From Trueperaceae bacterium (lineage in GTDB: Bacteria; Deinococcota; Deinococci; Deinococcales; Trueperaceae): a stretch of 64,000 nt of DNA. Both the position numbers and the translations under genes were made by a program. The stretch lies in NCBI GenBank assembly GCA_023954415.1, contig JAMLIB010000011.1:62001-126000 (forward strand), in the 5' to 3' direction. Each line of letters starts with the position of its first letter. Position 1 is the first letter of the stretch. Below the pieces are notes generated by a model. That model did not search any database. It saw nothing but the letters and a program-made list of their open reading frames with translations, and was not told the origin of the DNA. Shown here one piece after another: positions 18,596 to 27,870 of this stretch.

Positions 18596-19191
18596 CGACG
18601 CAGGCATCAGGCGCCGACCGCGTGCCGGCGCGGCGTGCGCCGAGGCTGCTGGCGGTCATCATCGCGGCGCTGGCGGGCGTGAGCGCGGCGCAGGCCTACT
18701 ACCCTGCGACGGAAGGCGCCAGCTGGACGTACTCCTCGGGTGAGACGCAGGTGCTGAGCGGACCGCGGGACCTGGGCGGACGCGACGTCATGGTGCTCAC
18801 CCACTACCTCGCCGGCGTACCCGTCTCAGAGGACTACCTCGAGTACGGCGCCTCTGGGGTCATCAGCTACGGCTCGGCGGCCGGCGGTCAAGTCTTCCGC
18901 TACGAGCCGCCCATCGTCGTGTACCCGCCGGCGCCGCTCTCGCCGGGCATGAAGTGGACGAGCACGACCCAGTTGCCCGGCTTCAGCCTGACGCTCGACT
19001 CGGAGGTCGTGGGTCTGCGGGGCGTGGCGACGGAGGCCGGGCGGTTCAACGCGCTGCTGCTGCGGCAGACGACGTTGACGAGCAATGGTGGACAGACCGT
19101 TCTGGATATCTACTTCGTACCCACCGTCGGCATAGTGCGGTTCGTGACCCAGGACGGAACGACCATCGATCTGATCGAGCTCGCGCTGTAA
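18592..19191 (+). CDS. Secreted protein of unknown function
   Basis: 199 residues from GTG 18592, overlapping the proC stop by 4 nt. N-terminal signal peptide: basic RVPARRAPR followed by LLAVIIAALAGVSAAQA, with likely cleavage after AQA. The mature part is beta-rich (repeated short strands such as GASWTYSSGETQVLSG and DIYFVPTVGIVRFVTQDGT) with no cysteines. This resembles DUF-type all-beta periplasmic proteins that begin YYPxxEGxxWxY, of unknown role. I do not recognise a function. It converges on tgt with a 94-nt gap in which I see no clear terminator. Confidence 0.7.
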   Translation: MTTQASGADRVPARRAPRLLAVIIAALAGVSAAQAYYPATEGASWTYSSGETQVLSGPRDLGGRDVMVLTHYLAGVPVSEDYLEYGASGVISYGSAAGGQVFRYEPPIVVYPPAPLSPGMKWTSTTQLPGFSLTLDSEVVGLRGVATEAGRFNALLLRQTTLTSNGGQTVLDIYFVPTVGIVRFVTQDGTTIDLIELAL

Positions 19192-19285
19192 CGATCTCCT
19201 GGGCCCACCGAGCGCGGTCCGGTGAGCTTCTCGGACCTCTCGCGAGCCCCTCCGACACCCGCGACCCGCCACCCCTCGCCGACGC

Positions 19286-20669
<1,384 letters not shown>

Positions 20670-20702
20670 CGATTAGTTCACTCACATGAGGGTCGGATGT
20701 GC

Positions 20703-20708
20703 TATAGT
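20703..20708 (+). promoter_or_regulatory. -10 element of the riboswitch transcript
   Basis: TATAGT, the best hexamer upstream of the first riboswitch. Predicted start is near 20715, followed at once by an AGGAAGT-cgagc-ACTTCCT hairpin (20716-20734). No convincing -35 is visible. Confidence 0.5.
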
Positions 20709-20734
20709 CGCCCACAGGAAGTCGAGCACTTCCT

Positions 20735-20809
20735 GCTTGGACGCTGAGAAGCCTGGCTCGTAATTTGGGCGCTTGAGTCAGGTGGAGCGAGTAGCGCAAC
20801 CGGCCAGGT
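20735..20809 (+). ncRNA. c-di-GMP-II riboswitch, copy 1
   Basis: Matches the class II cyclic di-GMP aptamer consensus. P1 is formed by GCTTGG (20735-20740) and CCAGGT (20804-20809). The central stem is CCTGGCTC with GAGTCAGG. The conserved TTGGGCGCTTGA loop pairs with GTAGCGCAACCGGCC to make the pseudoknot (GCGCT/AGCGC), as GCAC/GUGC does in the Clostridium acetobutylicum reference. In that class, c-di-GMP binds the pseudoknot core. The class is known from Clostridia and Deinococcus. Confidence 0.9.
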
Positions 20810-20898
20810 GAGTGTCCCCTCATCGAAAAGTGCCGTCAACGTCCGAGCGCGGGCACGTGTGCCCGCCGCCCGAACCGTTCGGGCACCGAGCCTCACGG

Positions 20899-20976
20899 CT
20901 TGGACTTGGAAGCGATGAAGCCTGTTCTGCATCTGGGCGCTTGGAACAGGTGGAGCTAGTAGCGCAACCGGCCAAG
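20899..20976 (+). ncRNA. c-di-GMP-II riboswitch, copy 2
   Basis: Same aptamer, 164 nt downstream of copy 1. P1 is CTTGG/CCAAG and the central stem is CCTGTTC/GAACAGG. Compared with copy 1 these stems have changed in a compensatory way while the loop and pseudoknot sequences (CTGGGCGCTTG, AGTAGCGCAACCGGCCA) are identical. That is covariation, evidence that both copies are under selection as RNA. It lies about 85 nt before the first GH26-like lipoprotein gene. Confidence 0.9.
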
Positions 20977-21038
20977 GGACGTTCTCGGTTCAGTCGCATC
21001 CGTTGCGGCTAGCCGGCAGCCGGGCGAGCGCCTCGCGA

Positions 21039-21054
21039 GGACGCCGAAGCGTCC
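21039..21054 (+). promoter_or_regulatory. Hairpin of the riboswitch expression platform
   Basis: GGACGC-CGAA-GCGTCC, a perfect 6-bp stem with a CGAA loop, ends 6-9 nt before the start codon (21064 ATG, or TTG 21061). No T-run follows, so control of translation initiation is more likely than termination. Confidence 0.5.
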
Positions 21055-21063
21055 GGGGACTTG

Positions 21064-22056
21064 ATGATCCGGCCGAGCACTGCGCGAGTCGACAACCAGA
21101 GGCGCTTCACACCGCGTGTGATGATGGTGCTCGTCCCGCTCCTCGCGACGCTCGTGTTGAGCGCGTGCGGGAGCGCGCAGGAGGGAACCGTCTCGGCCAC
21201 CCGCCCGGCAGCAGCTCTGGAGTCGACCGCCCTGTTCGGCGCGTTCACCTTCGGCGGCGTGTGGCGCGGCATGGACCCCATCTACGAGCTCGAGCTCGAC
21301 CTCGGTCGCCGCCTGGACGTCGTGCACTGGTTCACGAACTGGGACAACCCCTACTTCCCCGAGTTGGTCGCCATGGCTTCCCAAGGCGGACGCAGGCCGA
21401 TGATCAGCTGGCAGAGCTACGACCGCAGCGTCGAAGACATCGCGGCCGGCAAGTACGACGCCTACATCACCGAGTGGGCGCGCGGCGCAGCCACCGCGCC
21501 CGGTCTCCTCTACGTGCGCCCCTTCCCCGAGATGAACGGCGACTGGACCCAGTGGAGCGGCGACCCCGAGGGGCTCAAGCGCGCCTGGCGCCGCATCGTC
21601 GGCATCTTCGACTCCGTGGGGGCGACCAACGTACGCTGGGTGTTCAGCCCCAACGTCACGGACTCGCCGCGCGTGCCGGAGAACGCCATGGAGCTCTACT
21701 ACCCGGGCGACGACTATGTCGACGTCCTCGCCCTGGACGGCTACAACTGGGGCGACGTCCTGCCTTCCGTCGGCTGGCGCTCGTTCGAGGCCATCTTCCG
21801 CGCCGGCTACGACCGCGTGACGAGCTTGGGAGCACAGCCCGTCTGGATCGCAGAGCTCGCGAGCTCGAACGTCGGCGGCGACAAGAGCGACTGGGTCCGC
21901 GAGATGTTCGCCACCACGGGGTTCGAACGCATCGAGGCGCTCGTCTGGTTCAACGAGAACAAAGAGGCCGACTGGCGCATCGATTCCGACGTCGCGACCC
22001 TGCACGCGTTCAGGCAGATGCTCAGCGCCGGCACCGCGGTCGCTGCGGTCCGCTGA
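21064..22056 (+). CDS. GH26-like glycosidase lipoprotein, paralog A
   Basis: 330 residues from ATG 21064 (TTG 21061 is adjacent). Lipoprotein signal: basic n-region, VMMVLVPLLATLVLSAC with the lipobox LSAC (Cys35). The catalytic domain fits glycoside hydrolase family 26 (beta-mannanase/beta-glucanase type): acid/base Glu156 in VRPFPEMNGDW and nucleophile Glu264 in PVWIAELASS, plus the substrate-cleft DGYNWGD and an ALVWFNENKEADW C-terminal block. Family members cut mannan or mixed beta-glucans; the substrate here is unknown. It is the first gene after two c-di-GMP-II riboswitches. The next gene is a clear paralog. Confidence 0.85.
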   Translation: MIRPSTARVDNQRRFTPRVMMVLVPLLATLVLSACGSAQEGTVSATRPAAALESTALFGAFTFGGVWRGMDPIYELELDLGRRLDVVHWFTNWDNPYFPELVAMASQGGRRPMISWQSYDRSVEDIAAGKYDAYITEWARGAATAPGLLYVRPFPEMNGDWTQWSGDPEGLKRAWRRIVGIFDSVGATNVRWVFSPNVTDSPRVPENAMELYYPGDDYVDVLALDGYNWGDVLPSVGWRSFEAIFRAGYDRVTSLGAQPVWIAELASSNVGGDKSDWVREMFATTGFERIEALVWFNENKEADWRIDSDVATLHAFRQMLSAGTAVAAVR

Positions 22057-22140
22057 CCCAAGCCTAGGGTCGTCTGAGAAACCGATGAGCGCGGGGGCGC
22101 TTGGGTTAAGGGCGCGAGTGTTGCGTCCCCGTCGGACCCG

Positions 22141-23388
22141 GTGGTATCCATATGGCATATATCACAGCGCCGGCCGCAGGCCGGGCGCGCGGGAACTTCC
22201 TTGACCGACAGCCGCTCAACTCGACCAGTTCGCGCCTGTTCAGATGGACGGCGATCCGCGCGTCGGAGGCGGGCCGGGCTCGTAGGTCTGGCGGCGCTGA
22301 TCGTCGCTATCGCGTCGGCACTGAGCGCGTGTTCCGAGCCGGAGACGGCCGCGCTGCCGGGGAGGACCGCCCCTCCCATGCTGGGAGCCTTCGTCCCGGC
22401 CGGTGTATGGAACGATCTCGCTCCCCTTCGGGAGCTGGAGGACCGGGTCGGCGGCGCTTTCGGGCTCGCCCACTGGTACACGTCCTGGGATTTCGCGTAC
22501 GACCCCGTTCCCGTCGATGACGTCCTGGCCGCCGGCCGGATACCACTGGTCACCTGGCAGACCCACAACGAGGCCTTTGACGACATCGTGGCCGGAGCGT
22601 ACGACGCTTACATCCGGGAGTGGGCGCACGGCGTGCGCGCGGCCGCCGGCACCGTGTACGTGCGCATCTTCCCTGAGATGAACGGCGAGTGGACCCCCTG
22701 GAACGGCGACCCCGAAGGGCTCAAGCGCGCCTGGCGGCATATCGTCGAGCTCTTCGCCGCCGAGGACGCGACCAACGTCCGTTGGGTCTTCAGCCCCAAC
22801 GTCACCGACGAACCGCGCACGCCGGAGAACGCCATGGAGCGCTACTACCCCGGCGACGACTACGTCGACGTGCTTGGCCTCGACGGCTACAACTGGGGCG
22901 AGACCAAGCCCCTGATCGGCTGGCGCAGCTACGAGGACGTGTTCAAGGACGGCTACGCCCGGATCACGCGCCTCGGCGGCCAGCCCCTCTGGCTGGCCGA
23001 GGTGGCCTCGGCCGAAGGCGAGAAGGCAGGCGACAAGGCCGCTTGGGTGGACGACATGTTGAACTCCACCGCATTCCCGCGCGTCGAGGCCATCGTGTGG
23101 TTCAACGAGGACAAGGAGGCGGACTGGCGCATCGAGAGCTCGCTCCTCTCCCTTCAGGCCTTCCGTTCCTACTTCCGGAGCCGGCAGGGCGCCGAATCGC
23201 CACAGGCTGCGCGCGCTCCCGCTGCGCCCGCGCGAGCGCAGCCCATAGCGGTCCGCACCGGCACGGACGTCGCGGTCGCTGCGCCCGCCGGTGGCACCCG
23301 CCCTTCGAGTAGCGCCGGAGCGGGTGGGCGTCCCGCCTCCTCCACCACCGTGTTCGCGGGCGGCGAGCACCACGCGCTCGGCCGATAG
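22141..23388 (+). CDS. GH26-like glycosidase lipoprotein, paralog B
   Basis: Up to 415 residues from GTG 22141; the true start may be later (TTG 22201) because about 45 residues precede the signal segment. Lipobox LSAC at Cys64 after GLVGLAALIVAIASA. GH26-type catalytic residues Glu179 (RIFPEMNGEW) and Glu287 (PLWLAEVAS). Shares long stretches with paralog A, including ENAME-YYPGDDYVDVL and DGYNWG, so a tandem duplication is evident. Unlike A it has a C-terminal Ala/Pro/Gly/Ser-rich tail of about 70 residues, possibly a wall-spanning linker. The 84-nt gap after A has no clear terminator, so both probably share the riboswitch transcript. Confidence 0.82.
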   Translation: MVSIWHISQRRPQAGRAGTSLTDSRSTRPVRACSDGRRSARRRRAGLVGLAALIVAIASALSACSEPETAALPGRTAPPMLGAFVPAGVWNDLAPLRELEDRVGGAFGLAHWYTSWDFAYDPVPVDDVLAAGRIPLVTWQTHNEAFDDIVAGAYDAYIREWAHGVRAAAGTVYVRIFPEMNGEWTPWNGDPEGLKRAWRHIVELFAAEDATNVRWVFSPNVTDEPRTPENAMERYYPGDDYVDVLGLDGYNWGETKPLIGWRSYEDVFKDGYARITRLGGQPLWLAEVASAEGEKAGDKAAWVDDMLNSTAFPRVEAIVWFNEDKEADWRIESSLLSLQAFRSYFRSRQGAESPQAARAPAAPARAQPIAVRTGTDVAVAAPAGGTRPSSSAGAGGRPASSTTVFAGGEHHALGR

Positions 23389-23406
23389 GCGTACCATCGC
23401 TGCTGG

Positions 23407-24756
23407 ATGCCTAGCCTCCGGTCGCCCTTCCGCCTCCTCGCTTTCCCCGCCAACGTTGGCGGCAAGCCGACTCCCACCTTCGACCCGCAGCCTAGTCGTG
23501 GCGCGCGCCTAAACGTGGCGTGCGGCGTGCGGCGCGTCGCTCACGGCCTGTTGCTCGCCCTCGCCGCATGCTGGCTGGCGTACGCCTCGGCGCCGGCGGC
23601 GGCAGAGCCGCCGCACCCTCGCAGCGCTACCGCCTACGGCCTCGAGACGCTCACCAAGCTCCTCCCGTTGCCGGTGGACGCCGTGCCGCTCGACGACACG
23701 GGCGACCTGCTGATCGTCGCTCTCGACGGCGCCGTGTGGCGCTACACGGACGGCGCCGTGGCCGGGACGCCGTTCCTGTCGCTCGGCGGGCGCGTCACGG
23801 GCCTGCTCGGCGAACAGGGCCTCTTCACGGCGGCGCTGGAGCCGGCCGAACGCGCGGCGGCGCGCGGCAACGCGCGGCACATCGTCGTGGCGTTCACCGA
23901 AGCCGGCACCAACGATCTGGTGGTGGCCGCCTACCCGCTGGCGGAGGACGCGAGCAGTGCCGACGCCGCGCAGGAGACGGTGCTGCTGCGCGTACCGGTG
24001 CGTGAGCCCTTCCACCACGGTGGGCAGGTCGCCTTCGGCGTCGACGACATGCTGTACGTGTCAGTCGGCGAGGGCCAACGCGAGGTGGAGTACTTCCACG
24101 AGACGCCCATACCGGCCCAAGACCTCACGTCGCTGCTCGGCAAGGTCTTGCGCATCGACCCGTTTCCAGCGGACGGCGACACGCCCTATACCGTGCCGCA
24201 GGACAACCCGTTCGTCGGCGGACAAGGGGCGACGCAGGGCGCGCTCGGCGAGGTCTACGCCTTCGGGTTCCGCAACCCGTGGAAGTTCAGCTTCGCGGCG
24301 AGCGACGGCGCGCTGCTGTTAGCGGACGTCGGCGAGGACACCTGGGAGGAGATCGACGTCGTGCGCCCGGGGGGCAACTACGGCTGGCCGTACATGGAGG
24401 GCCCCCACTGCTTCGAGTACCCGGACACCGGCGGGTTGGTGGCTCCCGACTGCGAGCGTCTCCCGCTCGTCCCGCCGGCCGCGTACTACGGTCACCTCCG
24501 GATAGACCCGGTCGGCGGCCTGTCCGTGACCGGCGGCTTCGAGGCCCACGATCCGGCGCTGCCCGAGCTCGTCGGCAAGTACTTGTTCGGGGACTTCGTC
24601 TCCGGTCGCCTCTGGTCGCTCGACCGGGCGACCGGTGCCGTCGAGCTCCTCCTCGAGACCGGGCTGCCGATCTCGGCCATCGTGCCGGGCGCCGCAGGCG
24701 AGGTGCTCGTGCTGGGGATAGAAGGGACGCTGGCGCGGCTCGTCGAGGCCCGCTAG
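23407..24756 (+). CDS. PQQ-type soluble sugar dehydrogenase (GdhB-like), exported
   Basis: Up to 449 residues from ATG 23407, which follows a TACCAT hexamer by 9 nt. A later GTG (23515) directly before the signal peptide (VACGVRRVAHGLLLALAACWLAYASAPAAA) is a plausible alternative. The six-bladed propeller of the glucose/sorbosone dehydrogenase family is recognised by FHHGGQVAFGVDDMLYVSVGEG (with the catalytic His block), a GEVYAFGFRNPWKFSF motif, DVGEDTWEEID, and GGNYGWPYMEGPHC. Members oxidise aldose sugars or sugar residues with PQQ. It follows the GH26 pair by 18 nt and converges on the synthase gene. Confidence 0.8.
   Translation: MPSLRSPFRLLAFPANVGGKPTPTFDPQPSRGARLNVACGVRRVAHGLLLALAACWLAYASAPAAAEPPHPRSATAYGLETLTKLLPLPVDAVPLDDTGDLLIVALDGAVWRYTDGAVAGTPFLSLGGRVTGLLGEQGLFTAALEPAERAAARGNARHIVVAFTEAGTNDLVVAAYPLAEDASSADAAQETVLLRVPVREPFHHGGQVAFGVDDMLYVSVGEGQREVEYFHETPIPAQDLTSLLGKVLRIDPFPADGDTPYTVPQDNPFVGGQGATQGALGEVYAFGFRNPWKFSFAASDGALLLADVGEDTWEEIDVVRPGGNYGWPYMEGPHCFEYPDTGGLVAPDCERLPLVPPAAYYGHLRIDPVGGLSVTGGFEAHDPALPELVGKYLFGDFVSGRLWSLDRATGAVELLLETGLPISAIVPGAAGEVLVLGIEGTLARLVEAR
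23447..23462. repeat. 16-bp perfect palindrome at the 5' end of the sugar dehydrogenase gene
   Basis: CCGCCAACGTTGGCGG lies 40 nt after ATG 23407 and 53 nt before the alternative start GTG 23515. If the later start is the real one, the palindrome is in the promoter/leader region and may be an operator. Confidence 0.6.
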
Positions 24757-24855
24757 CGCGAGGGCCGCGCCGGACAGTCGGCGCTTGGACTACCGCGGGA
24801 CGGCCGCGCGCCGCAGGCTCTGCCCGCCGCCCGGGCGTGTCGCACCGCTCGCGGC

Positions 24856-27639
24856 TCAGCCCTGGTTGGGGTTGCCGACGGAGGGCACGCCGTCCGCGCT
24901 GCCGTACAAGCGGCGGCGGATGTCGTCGTACAGGGCCTTGTCGTCGATGCCGAAGCTCTGCACGAGTTCGGCGGTCACGAAGTAAGCCTGGGCCACCGTC
25001 AACCTTCCGTCGGCCACGAGGTTCGTCACGCCGAGGAGGGCGCGCTCCTTGTCCGTGACCGAGTCGGGGTCCGCCCGGTAGGCGGCCACCGTGGCCTGCA
25101 GCGCGTTGGCCAGGGGTCGCAACTCGTCGATCGCTTTCACGAGGTTGCCGTGGACGGGGCTGACCTTGCCACGCACGACCCCCTCGAGGGGGTTGATGTA
25201 GCGGGCGTACGCGAAGTGGTCGTCCTCGCCGCCGGGTTGCGCCCGGGCCCACGCCAGCTTGGCGGCACCCGCGCAGACCGAGAAGTCGGGATCGAACACG
25301 GAGAAGTCGCCCGCGAAGAACCGCTGGTTGGCGTATGGCGAGAGCTGGTCCGTCGAGATCGCGCGCAGCAGCGTCAGAGCGTCGCTCGTGACCTGCGAGA
25401 GGCCGAGGTCGCCGGTCGGCCCGACGGCCAGCGGGTCGAGGTAGGACTCGTTGATGAGGATGCGCAGCAGGAGGTCGGGCGGCACGTCGTACGCGGTCGA
25501 GGCCTCCTCGATGTTGGCCACGAGCGGCGCCAAGCGCGCCAGGACGAGCAGACCCCACGCGGAGAGCGGTTGGTAGCCCTCCGCCACCTCGAGCCGGTGG
25601 CGCTTCGTGGCCGGCCGCAGCACGTCGGCGACGGAGCAGTAGGCCGACACGCGGCCGTGCCCCTCGTTGGACGCCATGACGTGGAGACCGAGCCGGGCGA
25701 GCGGCGAGTCGACGAGGTCGGTGGGAACGCCGGGGTCGTCGGCCCGCGCGCCGCGGTCGTCGCCCTGCGCCTCGGCGACGCGCGCGTCGTCGCCGAACTC
25801 GGTCGGCGCGTCCACCGGACCCGCGGCGTCCGCCCCTGGCGCCAGGCCCTCCGAGGCTCCACCGGCGCCCGGATCGGCAGCCTGCGCGGGGCGCGAGAAC
25901 CCGGCGTCGACGAAGGCGTCGAGCAGCCCACGGTCGGTCAAGGACAGCGGCAACGTCATGTGGTCGTCCTGCGACACCCTGACTGAGTCGTTGATGAGGC
26001 GCCAGGCATCGCGGTAGCCGGGTCGGGTGGCCGAGGCGAGGACCGCAGCGCCGGCGAAGACCGTGGCGACGGACAGCACCATGCCGGTGGTGGCGCCAAG
26101 GTAGCGGAGCTGCGAGCGCTTCGACGTGCGCGACCGCGGCCTGTCCCACGTGATCGTGGCCCGCGGATCGAACTCGTTGCGCCGCATGAAGCGCGGTACG
26201 GCCCTGGCGGCCCCCGTCAGGAACGTGACGGCATTGAACGGGCGCAGGAGCGCGAGGGGCACGACGGACGTCGCCGCCTCGCGGCCGACCTTGGACCAGA
26301 GCCTGAAGCGGCGCAGCCCTTGCGCGCGCCAGATGCGGGCGAAGCCCCACGTGGCGAGGACGAGCGTGGCCGCCAGGTCGAAACCCGCCCATAGCCCGAG
26401 GGCCTTCAGCGGCGTGCCGTGGCCGGGCAGGGCGTAGTTCAGTCCGGCAGCAACGGGCAGCATGAGCAGCAGCAGCGCCAGCCCGAACAGGTTCTCGAAG
26501 TGTGCGGCCAGGACCGTGAAGCGCACGTTGGCCCGCAGGTCGCGCCACTGGGCGCGCCGGAACAGCCGCTTGAGACCGTTCTCGATGCCGCCGCCGTTCC
26601 ACCGCTCGATCTGCCGCAAGTACCCTGGCAGGCTGGGCGGGTCGTCCGTGTACATGAGGGCGGACGTGATGAACCGGGCGTTGCTGCCGTGGCGTATGAC
26701 GAGCGGGGCGTCGCCAACGAGCCTGCCGAGCTCGACCTCCTCGCCGTCGACGACGACGCGGAACCCCTTGGCATCGAGCTCGGGGGCGCCGACGTGCTCG
26801 TCGGTCACCGCGCGGTTCTGCACGCTGAGCGTGAAGTCGTGGTCCTCGGTCAACGTGTCGGCCGGCATCGGGAAGCACTCGCGCCTCGCCACGAACCCGC
26901 ACCCGACCACCGTGTAGAGCCGCGAGCGGCCGAACACGGCCCCCTCGCCCAACCGCGCCGTCTGACCCGTGCGCAGCACCGCCGCGATGGCGTACTCGGC
27001 CGAGCGGGCACGCGAGATGAACCTGGCCACCGGCTTGCCGCGCCCGGGGTCGGCGGACATCACCGCGCCTGATTGGATCGCGTAGTCCTCGAGGACGTAG
27101 CGGAGCTTGCGACCATGACCCACGCGCCGCAGACGGTAGAAGTCGTCGCGCAGGCGCGCCAGGAAGTGTTCCTCGAGGACCGTGTCGCCGTCGACGATGA
27201 GCACCCGCTCGGCGCTCAGCAGGCCGCCGCTCAGCACGACGTTGATGCTGTCCGACTTGGAGATCGGCTGGGCGTGCTCGACGACGATGACGCTCGGTCC
27301 GCCGCCGCCGGCCTTCAGCCACCGCTCGAAGGTCGCGGTGGCGTCGGCGACCGGGCCTCTGGTCACGCACCGGTACCCGGCCTCCCCCAACGTCAGCTTC
27401 ACGACCTCCGCCGTGGCGTCCGTGCCGCCGTTGATGCTCACGGCCAGCGCGTCGAACGGCACGCTCTGCGCGAGTAGCGACGTCAGGGCGGCGGCGGCGC
27501 CCGCCTCCTCGTTGAACATCGGCGACACCACGCCTACGCGGTCCGGCGACCTCACCGGGAGCGAGGCGTCCTTGGCCAGGCTGAACATGGCGTTGGCGAT
27601 GACGGTCGGCGTCGCTAGCAGCCCGGGTATGAACGGCAA
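24856..27639 (-). CDS. Membrane glycosyltransferase 2 fused to a lytic-transglycosylase-like domain
   Basis: 927 residues from TTG 27639 (GGAAGG 11 nt upstream). N-terminal GT2 domain with the processive-synthase motif set: VVSPMFNEE (about 37-45), VDGD (149-152), TEDHD (264-268) and QIERW (343-347). Then come membrane segments near 381-402, 411-434, 457-476 and 515-537. A Gly/Ala/Asp-rich linker (about 580-640) leads to a domain at about 705-800 with the SLT motif INESYLDPLAVG and DLGLSQV (catalytic Glu731 by analogy). By topology this domain lies outside the membrane. The synthase half resembles PgaC/hyaluronan-type polymer synthases that export a beta-linked glycan; the SLT half suggests cutting or passing through peptidoglycan. 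I know of no common protein with this architecture. Convergent with the sugar dehydrogenase gene (99-nt gap). Confidence 0.85.
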   Translation of the reverse strand: MPFIPGLLATPTVIANAMFSLAKDASLPVRSPDRVGVVSPMFNEEAGAAAALTSLLAQSVPFDALAVSINGGTDATAEVVKLTLGEAGYRCVTRGPVADATATFERWLKAGGGGPSVIVVEHAQPISKSDSINVVLSGGLLSAERVLIVDGDTVLEEHFLARLRDDFYRLRRVGHGRKLRYVLEDYAIQSGAVMSADPGRGKPVARFISRARSAEYAIAAVLRTGQTARLGEGAVFGRSRLYTVVGCGFVARRECFPMPADTLTEDHDFTLSVQNRAVTDEHVGAPELDAKGFRVVVDGEEVELGRLVGDAPLVIRHGSNARFITSALMYTDDPPSLPGYLRQIERWNGGGIENGLKRLFRRAQWRDLRANVRFTVLAAHFENLFGLALLLLMLPVAAGLNYALPGHGTPLKALGLWAGFDLAATLVLATWGFARIWRAQGLRRFRLWSKVGREAATSVVPLALLRPFNAVTFLTGAARAVPRFMRRNEFDPRATITWDRPRSRTSKRSQLRYLGATTGMVLSVATVFAGAAVLASATRPGYRDAWRLINDSVRVSQDDHMTLPLSLTDRGLLDAFVDAGFSRPAQAADPGAGGASEGLAPGADAAGPVDAPTEFGDDARVAEAQGDDRGARADDPGVPTDLVDSPLARLGLHVMASNEGHGRVSAYCSVADVLRPATKRHRLEVAEGYQPLSAWGLLVLARLAPLVANIEEASTAYDVPPDLLLRILINESYLDPLAVGPTGDLGLSQVTSDALTLLRAISTDQLSPYANQRFFAGDFSVFDPDFSVCAGAAKLAWARAQPGGEDDHFAYARYINPLEGVVRGKVSPVHGNLVKAIDELRPLANALQATVAAYRADPDSVTDKERALLGVTNLVADGRLTVAQAYFVTAELVQSFGIDDKALYDDIRRRLYGSADGVPSVGNPNQG

Positions 27640-27802
27640 GGTGCGTTCGTCCTTCCTAACGGTCTCGAGAACGTCTTGACGAGCACCTTACCGGGCGCTC
27701 TCTGACAACATCCTCACGTTACACGGCCCACCCGGAGATTCATGAGATGCCCGTGACCGCGTGCGCGCTCGGCGGCCCGCGCGACCGGCCTCTATCCTCA
27801 CC

Positions 27803-27829
27803 TGTGAGTTCCGTGTGCGAACTCTCACA
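27803..27829. promoter_or_regulatory. Inverted repeat upstream of the 3D-domain gene (possible operator)
   Basis: TGTGAGTTC and GAACTCTCACA face each other across a 7-nt spacer; the right arm has a 2-nt insertion. The repeat lies immediately upstream of the TAACAT hexamer at 27840, where it would cover the -35 region. Confidence 0.5.
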
Positions 27830-27839
27830 TTCAGTCTGC

Positions 27840-27845
27840 TAACAT
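27840..27845 (+). promoter_or_regulatory. -10 element of the 3D-domain gene
   Basis: TAACAT. The ATG at 27844 lies inside the hexamer, so translation should start at GTG 27871, which has GGAGG 10 nt upstream. Confidence 0.5.
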
Positions 27846-27870
27846 GCCGCGACTGGGAGGTGGTGCCCTA

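Noticed and set aside
22057-22140. Possible third c-di-GMP aptamer between the two GH26-like genes
   Set aside because: Contains GGGCGCTTGGG and a GATGAG, but the pseudoknot strand (AGTAGYGCAACCG) is missing and no P1 can be drawn.
24287-27370. 1027-codon frame overlapping the GT2-SLT gene in another frame on the same strand
   Set aside because: Arg/Gly/Pro-rich translation without domains, while the other frame carries intact GT2 and SLT motifs.
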